NCBI GenBank assembly: GCA_900548515.1
Contig: URKU01000029.1
Location: 1 to 20,594 of the forward strand
DNA from: an uncultured Collinsella sp.
GTDB lineage: Bacteria > Actinomycetota > Coriobacteriia > Coriobacteriales > Coriobacteriaceae
Reading direction: 5' to 3'
Length of the DNA: 20,594 bases
Shown here: positions 14,213 to 20,594 of the stretch, piece after piece
How the letters are laid out: every line of letters starts with the position of its first letter
How positions within the stretch are numbered: the stretch's first letter is position 1
Translations under genes and position numbers: made by a program
Notes under the pieces: model-generated
Databases searched by the model: none
Told to the model about the DNA's origin: nothing
Seen by the model: the letters and a program-made list of their open reading frames with translations, nothing else

Positions 14213-14926
14213 TTAACCGCCCAGATAGGCCTTGCGGACGTTGTCGTCGTGCAGGAGCTCTTGGCCCGTGCCGGTCATGGTGATCTTGCCGGTCTCGAGC
14301 ACGTAACCGCGTGTGGCAATGGAAAGCGCCATCTGCGCGTTTTGCTCGACCAGAAGCACCGTGGTGCCGGCCTTGTGCAGGTCCTCGACAATCTGGAAGA
14401 TCTGTTCGATCAGAATCGGCGCCAGACCCATGGAAGGTTCGTCGAGCATAAGCAGTTTGGGGTTACTCATAAGGGCGCGCCCCATAACGAGCATCTGCTG
14501 CTCGCCGCCTGAAAGGGTACCGGCGACCTGGCGACGACGTTCCTTCAGGCGCGGGAACTGCTCGTAGACGCGCTCCAGGCCCGGAGCCACCGTGGACTTG
14601 GGCTGCGTATAGGCACCCATCTCCAGGTTCTCCTCAACCGTCATCTGCAAAAAGGCGCGACGACCCTCGGGAACTTGAGCCAGGCCCTTACCAACCAGCT
14701 TATCAGCGGGCGTATGGGTAATGTCCTCGCCCATAAACTTGATGGAGCCGGTCTTGGAGCGCAGCAGGCCCGAGACGGTCTTGAGCGTCGTGGACTTACC
14801 GGCGCCGTTGGCACCGATCAAGGCCACGATCTCACCCTCGTTGACGTTAAAGGAGATGTCCTTGATGGCGTGGATGGCGCCGTACCAGACGTTGATGTTG
14901 TAGACGGAAAGCATCGGCTCTGCCAT
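14213..14926 (-). CDS. livF: Branched-chain amino acid ABC transporter ATPase LivF
   Basis: One of two cytoplasmic ATPases that power branched-chain amino acid uptake through LivH and LivM. The 237-residue protein has Walker A GANGAGKS (38-45), the LivF-typical QVPEGRRAF Q-loop region (84-92), signature LSGGEQQ (138-144), Walker B LLMLDEPSMGL (158-168) and the switch segment VLLVEQNAQ, where Gln follows Glu as in the LivF branch. The ATG directly follows the livG stop with no gap. GGGGGAG in the livG 3' end serves as ribosome binding site, so translation is coupled. It is the last gene of the operon. Confidence 0.96.
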   Translation of the reverse strand: MAEPMLSVYNINVWYGAIHAIKDISFNVNEGEIVALIGANGAGKSTTLKTVSGLLRSKTGSIKFMGEDITHTPADKLVGKGLAQVPEGRRAFLQMTVEENLEMGAYTQPKSTVAPGLERVYEQFPRLKERRRQVAGTLSGGEQQMLVMGRALMSNPKLLMLDEPSMGLAPILIEQIFQIVEDLHKAGTTVLLVEQNAQMALSIATRGYVLETGKITMTGTGQELLHDDNVRKAYLGG

Positions 14927-15787
14927 TTAGTTCTCCCCCTTATCCTGCTTACCCAGATACGCCTCGATAACGGCATCGTTGTTCTGGATTTCCTCGGCGG
15001 TACCCTTGGCGATGACCTTACCAAAGTTGAGCACGCAGATGCCCTCGCAGATGTTCATAACGAGCGACATATCATGCTCGATAAGCATGATGGCAATGCC
15101 AAAGGTGTCGCGAATCTTGACGATGTTCTCCATGAGCTCCGCGGTCTCGGACGGGTTCATGCCGGCGGCAGGCTCGTCAAGCAGCAGTAGCTTGGGGTTG
15201 GTGGCAAGCGCGCGGACGATCTCCAGGCGACGCTGGGCACCATAAGGCAGCGATCCGGCCTGCTCGTTTGCCAGGTGCTCCATATCAAAGATGGACAGCA
15301 GTTCCATGGCGCGCTCGTGGGCGGCCTTCTCGTGTTTCCAATACGTCGGCAGGCGCAACACGCCCTCAAAGCCGGAGTAGCGCTCCTGGTTGTGCAGGCC
15401 GACCTTAACGTTGTCCTCCACCGTCATGGTGTTGAACAGACGGATGTTCTGGAACGTACGGGCAATACCCATGCGGTTGACCTGGTAGACCGACTTGCCC
15501 GAAGTGTCCTCACCGTCGAGCAGGATGGTGCCGTGCGTAGGCTGGTACACCTTGGTGAGCAGGTTGAAGACCGTGGTCTTGCCGGCACCGTTGGGGCCGA
15601 TGAGACCGGCAATCTCGGTCTTGCCGATGGTTAGGCTAAAGTCGTCGACCGCCTTAAGGCCGCCGAATTCAATGCCCAGGTGAATGCACTCGAGCGCCGG
15701 GCGCTGGCCCAGGTCGCGGTCGGGAACGATGGCGCCAGAAGGATACGGGACCATCTTGCCCTTGTTGAACTCAAACTTACTGGGCAT
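14927..15787 (-). CDS. livG: Branched-chain amino acid ABC transporter ATPase LivG
   Basis: Second ATPase of the branched-chain amino acid importer. The 286-residue protein shows Walker A GPNGAGKT (64-71), ARTFQNIRLF (Q-loop, 109-118), the LivG-type signature LPYGAQRRLEI (180-190), Walker B LLLLDEPAAGMNP (200-212) and IMLIEHDM with the switch His238. The N-terminus carries about 30 residues before the first strand, longer than in E. coli LivG. The chosen ATG overlaps the 3' end of livM by 11 bp and has GGAGG 9 nt upstream. An in-frame ATG at 15814 would lie within livM and is less likely. Confidence 0.95.
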   Translation of the reverse strand: MPSKFEFNKGKMVPYPSGAIVPDRDLGQRPALECIHLGIEFGGLKAVDDFSLTIGKTEIAGLIGPNGAGKTTVFNLLTKVYQPTHGTILLDGEDTSGKSVYQVNRMGIARTFQNIRLFNTMTVEDNVKVGLHNQERYSGFEGVLRLPTYWKHEKAAHERAMELLSIFDMEHLANEQAGSLPYGAQRRLEIVRALATNPKLLLLDEPAAGMNPSETAELMENIVKIRDTFGIAIMLIEHDMSLVMNICEGICVLNFGKVIAKGTAEEIQNNDAVIEAYLGKQDKGEN

Positions 15788-16856
15788 CGGCTGCCACCTC
15801 CTTCTTGGAAGCAAAGCGGTCCTTAATGCGTGCGAAGAACGCCTTGAGCTGTGGGTTGTTAGTAAAGACCATGACCAGAATCAACACGATGGCGTAGATG
15901 AGCATGCGGTAGTCCGAGAACTGACGGAGCAGCTCGGGGAGCACCGTGAGCAGCGCCGCGGCGATAACGGAGCCGCGCATATTGCCCAGGCCGCCCAGGA
16001 CCACGAACACCAGAATGAGGATGGACGTATTGAAGTCGAACTTAGTGGCGGAAAGCTGCGAGAAGTTACCGCCGAACAGGGCTCCGGCAGCGCCGGCGAG
16101 GGCAGCGGAAACCACGAAGGCGATCATGCGGTACTGGGTGACGGAGATGCCCACAGACTCGGCAGCGATCTTGTTGTCGCGCACGGCAATAATGGCACGA
16201 CCGGTACGGCTGCGAACCAGGTTGAGCACAATCACGAGCGCGACCATAACCAGGATTGCGCCGGCAAGGAAGGTCGAATAGGTCGACACGCCCGATGCGC
16301 CCTGCGCGCCCTTGATGATGGCGGTGCCGTCCTCGAGCAGGTGCAGGTCGTCGATCGTGGAGTTACCCGTGATGTTAAAGATCACATGCAGGCCGCGGGA
16401 ATCGACGCCCACAATGAGGCAGGTGACGACCTCTTTGATGATCTCGCCAAAAGCCAGGGTCACAATGGCCAGATAGTCGCCGCTCAGGCGCAGGACCGGG
16501 ATACCGATCAAGAAGCCCAAGATGGCAGCGGCGATAGCGCCGACCACAATGCTGATGATCAGACGCATCGGATCGGACGGAACGGTGCTCTCCAGCGCGA
16601 CGGCAGTGACGATGCCCGTATAGGCACCGACGCTCATAAAGCCCGCGTGGCCCAGCGACAAGTCGCCCGCGATGCCGACGACGAGGTTAAGGGAGATGGC
16701 CATGACGATATAGGCCGTGATGGGAACCAGCTGACCGGCGATCATGCGCGGGATCATGTGGTTGGACTGCATAAAGAACACGATGGCGAACGCCACAACG
16801 CACATGGCGTACGTGACAAAGTCGTGACGCGTCTGCTTGTCTTTAAGAAACTTCAT
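15777..16856 (-). CDS. livM: Branched-chain amino acid ABC transporter permease LivM
   Basis: Membrane permease of the importer, pairing with LivH. The 359-residue protein has a first hydrophobic helix at about 15-32 and then the BPD_transp_2 core. Recognisable family segments are MAISLNLVVGIAGDLSLGHAGFMSVGAYTG, the LRLSGDYLAIVTLAFGEI loop and SVGISVTQYRMIAFVVSAALAGAAGALFGG. VLGGLGNMRGSVIAAALL and a hydrophobic final helix ending in a Lys/Arg-rich tail follow. About ten membrane segments are expected. An ATG at 16856 with AGGTGAG upstream is preferred; a GTG at 16865 would add three residues. It lies 9 nt after livH and overlaps livG. Confidence 0.94.
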   Translation of the reverse strand: MKFLKDKQTRHDFVTYAMCVVAFAIVFFMQSNHMIPRMIAGQLVPITAYIVMAISLNLVVGIAGDLSLGHAGFMSVGAYTGIVTAVALESTVPSDPMRLIISIVVGAIAAAILGFLIGIPVLRLSGDYLAIVTLAFGEIIKEVVTCLIVGVDSRGLHVIFNITGNSTIDDLHLLEDGTAIIKGAQGASGVSTYSTFLAGAILVMVALVIVLNLVRSRTGRAIIAVRDNKIAAESVGISVTQYRMIAFVVSAALAGAAGALFGGNFSQLSATKFDFNTSILILVFVVLGGLGNMRGSVIAAALLTVLPELLRQFSDYRMLIYAIVLILVMVFTNNPQLKAFFARIKDRFASKKEVAADAQ

Positions 16857-16865
16857 AACGCTCAC

Positions 16866-17747
16866 CTACACCTTCTCGGGGACGTACTTGCCCAAGAGGC
16901 CGGCAGGCTTGACGAGCAGGACGATGATCAAAACACCAAAGACGATGGAGTTGGCAAGGCTCGTGGAAATGTAAGCCTGCGCCATCGCCTCGATGATGCC
17001 GATGAGAATACCACCGACAAAGGCACCGGGGATGGAACCGATGCCGCCGAAAACGGCAGCGTCGAAGGCCTTGATGCCAGGCATGGCGCCCGTGGTGGGT
17101 TGCAGGACCGGCGAGTAGGAGCACAGGAGCACACCGGCGATGGCGGCAAGGGCGGAGCCGATGGCAAACGTCATCGAGATGGTACGGTTGACGTTGATGC
17201 CCATGAGCTGAGCGGCGGCTTTGTCCTCGGACACGGCGCGCATGGCTTTGCCCATCTTGGTCTTACCTGTAAAGAACATCAGGCCGGCCATGATAACCAG
17301 GCAGGCGACGATGGTGACGAGCGAGACGGCGCTTACATTGAACTTGGCCAAGAACTCCGGCACCTGGAAGGTGACGAGCGAAGTGAAGTTCTTGGGCGTG
17401 GCGCCCCACAGAAGCTGCGCGGCGTTCTGCAGGAAGTAAGACACGCCGATGGCCGTGATCAGAACGGCCAGCGGGCCCGCCTGACGCAGCGGCTTGTATG
17501 CCAGACCCTCGATGAGAACACCGAGAACGGTACAGACCACACAAGAGAGAATTACAGATGCCCAGCCCGGGAGGCCGAGATACGACGTGGCGCAGAACGA
17601 GACATAGGCACCGACCATGATAACGTCGCCGTGAGCGAAGTTCAGCATCTTGGCGATGCCATAGACCATGGTGTAGCCCAACGCGATGATGGCGTAGACG
17701 CTGCCCATGGACAGGCCGTTGACCAGGTATTGGATAAAGACCGTCAT
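16866..17747 (-). CDS. livH: Branched-chain amino acid ABC transporter permease LivH
   Basis: Membrane permease of the importer. The 293-residue protein, close to the length of E. coli LivH (308), shows FIQYLVNGLSMGSVYAIIALGYTMVYGIAKMLNFAHGDVIMVGAY at its start and the ABC-coupling region MGKAMRAVSEDKAAAQLMGINVNRTI. The signature AFDAAVFGGIGSIPGAFVGGILIGIIE is near the end. Roughly eight membrane helices are expected. The reading frame is open further upstream to 17840, but AAAGGGGG lies 9 nt before ATG 17747, while the ATG at 17756 abuts it, so 17747 is chosen. Two hairpins separate it from the binding-protein gene. Confidence 0.95.
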   Translation of the reverse strand: MTVFIQYLVNGLSMGSVYAIIALGYTMVYGIAKMLNFAHGDVIMVGAYVSFCATSYLGLPGWASVILSCVVCTVLGVLIEGLAYKPLRQAGPLAVLITAIGVSYFLQNAAQLLWGATPKNFTSLVTFQVPEFLAKFNVSAVSLVTIVACLVIMAGLMFFTGKTKMGKAMRAVSEDKAAAQLMGINVNRTISMTFAIGSALAAIAGVLLCSYSPVLQPTTGAMPGIKAFDAAVFGGIGSIPGAFVGGILIGIIEAMAQAYISTSLANSIVFGVLIIVLLVKPAGLLGKYVPEKV

Positions 17748-17793
17748 GTTCCACATCCCCCTTTCGAATAGGTTTCCAGTTAATGTATGAAAC

Positions 17794-17855
17794 AGGGACG
17801 TTACACTGTCCCTAGATACCAAGCAAGCAGGGAAGGCCAAAACCTCCCCTGCTTG
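17794..17855 (-). promoter_or_regulatory. Two hairpins between livK and livH
   Basis: The gap of about 140 nt holds a 13-bp stem with one wobble (17824-17836 with 17843-17855, 6-nt loop) and a smaller agggac/gtccct stem (17794-17813, 8-nt loop). Neither has a clear U-tract. In binding-protein operons such hairpins often protect or partly terminate mRNA, so that the binding protein is made in excess over the permeases; that role is inferred here. Confidence 0.55.
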
Positions 17856-17886
17856 GGATCAAAACCGCTCTATGTAAGGCGGCTTA

Positions 17887-19074
17887 TTAGGCCTGTACGT
17901 ACTTGCCGTCGGTGATGACGTACGCCGTGGGCTCCTTCTGGACCTGGCCCTTATCGTTCCAGGTGAGCTTGCCGGTCAGACCGTCAACGGTAATCTTGAG
18001 CATAGCCTTAGGCAGCTTCTCGGCGACCTCGGTCGGGTCGGCGTCGACACCAAGACCGGCCTCCTCGAGGGCCTCGGCCACCGCGTGCACGCCGTCGTAA
18101 GCGTCGGCGGCAAACTGGTCCGGAGTCTCGCCATACTTATCCTTGTAAGCGTTGACGAAGTCGGCGTTCTTCTCGTCGTCGGCGGAGAACGGGGTCATGA
18201 GCAGCAGACCCTCGGCAAGAGAGGTGTCGAAGCCCTCAACGCCCAGGATGCCGTCCATGCCGTCGCAGCCCATCATCTTGACGTCGTAGCCCATGTCCTT
18301 GGCGTTCTTGAGCAGGACGGACGCCGGCGTGTAGTAGATCGGCGCAAAGATCATGGTAGCGCCGGCCTGCTTGGCCTTGGTGAGCTGGTTGGTAAAGCTC
18401 GTGGCGGAGTCGTCCTTAAAGGTCTCCTCGTCAACAATCTCGAGCTTGGATTTAGCGGCCTGAACCTTAAAGGAATCTGCGATGCCCGAAGAATAGGCGT
18501 CGCCGGAGTTATAGAACAGCACGAACTTCTCGTCCGCATACTTCTGCGCCAGGAACTTGGCAGCGTTGACGCCCTGGTTGGGATCGGTAAAGCAAACCTG
18601 GAAGACGCAATCCTTGCCCTTGGTGACGTCCTCGGAAGACGCGGACGGGGTGATCATGAACGTCTCGGGGTCGTTACCGCACTCGGCGGCAACGGCAACC
18701 GACGCACCCGTGGTGGTCGGGCCGACGAGGGCCTGCATGCCCCAGTCGAGCAGGGTGTTAAAGGCGTTGACGGCCTTCTCGCCGTCGGCCTGGTCATCCT
18801 CGGCCTTGCTGGCAAGCGGCAGCTCCTTGGTCGAGAAATCCTTGCAGCCAAGCTCGACACCCTGGGTAACGGACTTGCCGTAGGACGCGTTGGCGCCGGT
18901 CAGCGGGCCGATAGTGCCGATCTTAAACGAAGCGTCGCTCGAAGCGGAACCGCTGTCGCCGCCGTTGGAGGAGCAGCCAGCTAGAATGGACATCGCCCCC
19001 AGACCTGCTGCGCTCGCGATAACGCTCCTGCGATTCATAACAGGGTTCAATGACTTACCGGTGAGGCTCGACAT
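17887..19074 (-). CDS. livK: Branched-chain amino acid ABC transporter substrate-binding lipoprotein (copy 1)
   Basis: Extracellular binding protein that hands branched-chain amino acids (or a related ligand) to LivHM. The 395-residue precursor has a lipoprotein signal: NRRSVIASAAGLGAMSILAGC, with lipobox LAGC at Cys34 and a Gly/Ser-rich linker after it. The NRRSVI start resembles a twin-arginine motif. The mature part is a type I periplasmic-binding fold (Peripla_BP_6), with FKIGTIGPLTGANASYG, WGMQALVGPTTTGA and FAADAYDGVHAVAEAL. GAGGAG precedes ATG 19074 by 7 nt, so this start is preferred over the ATG at 19038. It is very similar to the neighbouring upstream gene and close to the permease genes. 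Confidence 0.93.
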   Translation of the reverse strand: MSSLTGKSLNPVMNRRSVIASAAGLGAMSILAGCSSNGGDSGSASSDASFKIGTIGPLTGANASYGKSVTQGVELGCKDFSTKELPLASKAEDDQADGEKAVNAFNTLLDWGMQALVGPTTTGASVAVAAECGNDPETFMITPSASSEDVTKGKDCVFQVCFTDPNQGVNAAKFLAQKYADEKFVLFYNSGDAYSSGIADSFKVQAAKSKLEIVDEETFKDDSATSFTNQLTKAKQAGATMIFAPIYYTPASVLLKNAKDMGYDVKMMGCDGMDGILGVEGFDTSLAEGLLLMTPFSADDEKNADFVNAYKDKYGETPDQFAADAYDGVHAVAEALEEAGLGVDADPTEVAEKLPKAMLKITVDGLTGKLTWNDKGQVQKEPTAYVITDGKYVQA

Positions 19075-19345
19075 GCGGCTCTCCTCTCAAATCTCGTCGG
19101 GTTTTGGTTGCCCGACAGGCCATCCTTCGCCGTGTTCGGCGTTCGCAAAATAGTAGACGCTTTAGTTGAGAAAAGTGGCGATTATTTCAACTTTTCTTTG
19201 GATTTGTTCATTTATCCATGTTTCTGCGTATTTCTATTATTTTATGCAGTAATGCCACTTTATTATGTAAAAGTAATGTTTCCATTCTGTTACAAGCGTC
19301 CCTGCCCTGAATAATACAGCCTCACCGGTCGCGTTTTATGCGCAC
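19075..19345 (-). promoter_or_regulatory. AT-rich control region between the two binding-protein genes
   Basis: This interval of 271 bp is strikingly AT-rich in its middle (about 19140-19310) compared with the flanking genes. It has an 8-bp inverted repeat agaaaagt/acttttct with a 13-nt spacer (19169-19197). Minus-strand AT-rich hexamers around 19150-19270 could be -10 boxes, but I cannot choose one. No strong terminator follows the upstream gene (stop at 19346), so read-through is possible. A separate promoter for copy 1 plus livHMGF is likely. Confidence 0.45.
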
Positions 19346-20512
19346 TTAGGCAGCGATGTACTTGCCGTCCTGAATCACATAGGCCGTAGCAGGCTTTTCG
19401 ACTTGGCCCTCGTCGTTCCACGTGAGCTCGCCCGTCAGGCCCTCGATCTTGATTTTACGCATGGCCTTGGCGAGGTCGCCGGCAATGTCGGCGCCGTCGG
19501 CCGTAATATCGATGTCTGCCTTATCGATAGCCTCGACAATCGCATGGACGCAGTCATAGGCATCGGCGGCAAACTGGTTGGGCGTCTCGTCGTAGGCGTC
19601 CTTATATGCCTTGACGAAGTCGGCGTTCTTCTCATCGTCGGCAGAGAACGGGGTCATGAGCAGCACACCCTCGGCAAGGGAGGTGTCGAAGCCCTCAACG
19701 GAGAGCAGGCCGTCCATGCCGTCGGTACCCATGAGGGTCATGTCGTATCCCATGTCCTTGGCGTTCTTGAGCAAAACGGACGCCGGCGTGTAGTAGATCG
19801 GCGCAAAGATGAGCGTGGCGCCGGCCTCCTTGGCCTTGGTGAGCTGGTTGGTAAAGCTCGTGGAGGAGTCGTCCTTAAAGGTCTCGGTATCGACGATGTC
19901 GAGCTTGGATGCCTTGGCTTGCTCGGCAAAGGCATCGGCAACACCCGAGCTGTACGTATCGCCGGAGTTGTAGAACAGGGCGATCTTGGCGTCTGCATAC
20001 TTCTCGGCCAAAAACTTGGCAGCACTCGCGCCCATGGTGGGGTCGGTAAAGCAAACCTGGAAAACCGTGGTCTTGTCCTTGGTGACGTCGAGGGACGAAG
20101 CAGAGGGCGTGACCATGAGCATATCGTCGGCGATCTCGCCCGAGACAGCGACGGCGGCACCAGTCGTGACGGGGCCGACGAGCGCCTGCATGCCCCAGTC
20201 GCACAGGGTATTGAAGGCGTTGATAGCCTTCTCGCCGTCGGCGACGTCATCCTCGGACTTAAGCGAGAGTTTGAGGTCCTTGGTCGAGAAATCCTTGGCG
20301 GCAAGCTTGGCACCCTTCTCGGCCGAAACGCCATAGGTTGCCGCGGCGCCGGTCAGAGGGCCGATGACACCGATCTTGAAGGTCTTGCCGTCATCGGCGG
20401 AGCCGCCGTCCGAGCCGCCCGACGAGCAACCAGCGAGTGCTGCGGTGCTGCCGAGCGCCGCAGCGCCGGCGAGAAAGTTCCTACGGCTGAGCGTGCTGTT
20501 GATGTTGAACAT
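19346..20512 (-). CDS. livK: Branched-chain amino acid ABC transporter substrate-binding lipoprotein (copy 2)
   Basis: A second binding lipoprotein of the Peripla_BP_6 type, 388 residues. Its signal has a good twin-arginine-like motif, SRRNFLAG, and a lipobox LAGC at Cys29, followed by a Gly/Ser/Asp linker. The mature core runs parallel to copy 1 (FKIGVIGPLTGAAATYG, FTNQLTKAKEAGATLIFAP, GMDGLLSVEGFDTSLAEG, TGELTWNDEGQV). Central DNA segments of the two genes differ by only a few bases in more than 50, while the signal region and the C-terminal segment before LTG differ more. GGGGG lies a few nt before the ATG. It probably supplies an alternative ligand specificity to the same LivHMGF; the ligand cannot be read from sequence. 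Confidence 0.93.
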   Translation of the reverse strand: MFNINSTLSRRNFLAGAAALGSTAALAGCSSGGSDGGSADDGKTFKIGVIGPLTGAAATYGVSAEKGAKLAAKDFSTKDLKLSLKSEDDVADGEKAINAFNTLCDWGMQALVGPVTTGAAVAVSGEIADDMLMVTPSASSLDVTKDKTTVFQVCFTDPTMGASAAKFLAEKYADAKIALFYNSGDTYSSGVADAFAEQAKASKLDIVDTETFKDDSSTSFTNQLTKAKEAGATLIFAPIYYTPASVLLKNAKDMGYDMTLMGTDGMDGLLSVEGFDTSLAEGVLLMTPFSADDEKNADFVKAYKDAYDETPNQFAADAYDCVHAIVEAIDKADIDITADGADIAGDLAKAMRKIKIEGLTGELTWNDEGQVEKPATAYVIQDGKYIAA

Positions 20513-20594
20513 GGTGTCCCCCTTTTTCGCTGGCCGCGATGCGGCCGTCTTGCGGTACAGGGCAAACCTTATGGCGCAAACGTTGACAGTTTGT
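20513..20594 (-). promoter_or_regulatory. Upstream region of livK copy 2
   Basis: It contains a 6-bp perfect hairpin ggccgc-gat-gcggcc (20532-20546) in the presumed leader and, at the right edge, a palindrome caaac-N7-gtttg (20577-20593) that may be an operator. A plus-strand TTGACA (20583-20588) could be the -35 of a divergent gene outside the window. The promoter itself is not resolved. Confidence 0.3.

Noticed and set aside
15684..17771. A plus-strand open frame of 695 codons antisense to livG, livM and livH.
   Set aside because: Its translation is rich in Asp, Gly, His and Arg with no domain. It is the expected mirror of GC-rich membrane-protein codons on the other strand, and the minus-strand genes are unmistakable.

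Overview
The window looks like chromosomal sequence of a moderately GC-rich Gram-positive of the class Coriobacteriia. A Collinsella-like gut anaerobe is my best guess. This rests on codon usage, the recJ-rel-metallo-hydrolase order, the LivK type and strong GGAGG ribosome binding sites; it was not tested by any search. All genes but one are on the minus strand, so the window reads from right to left.

From the right edge, two very similar lipoprotein binding-protein genes (livK-type, about 19346-20512 and 17887-19074) precede livH, livM, livG and livF. Together they form a complete branched-chain amino acid ABC importer with a strong terminator at 14166-14202. A 69-bp palindrome separates it from a translationally coupled pair, cutC and a GalT/HIT-like DUF4931 gene. 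The only plus-strand gene, an SBF/BASS-family transporter (11530-12528), converges on this pair.

Next comes a DNA repair and stress cluster: a RecJ nuclease fused to a RecQ-like helicase in one polypeptide of about 1095 residues, then a bifunctional Rel (p)ppGpp synthetase/hydrolase, then a YcbL-like metallo-hydrolase. A class II fructose-bisphosphate aldolase follows. A 93-bp long hairpin lies behind it, then a soluble transglutaminase-fold protein with an intact Cys-His-Asp triad.

The left part holds tRNA-Leu(CAA) with its terminator, a partial duplicate of the tRNA 3' end plus the same terminator 183-184 bp further on, and the infC-rpmI-rplT translation operon. infC has a hairpin-rich leader with a terminator-like structure just before the gene. 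Its best-supported start is a rare ATA codon, which would fit IF3 autoregulation. rplT ends at a clear terminator (252-290), and the first 250 bases carry no gene I can identify.

The most notable points are the RecJ-RecQ fusion, the infC leader with ATA start and candidate attenuator, the tRNA-tail/terminator duplication around a hairpin-dense insert, two long intergenic palindromes, and the duplicated binding proteins with twin-arginine-like signals. I saw no CRISPR array, prophage, transposase or rRNA.
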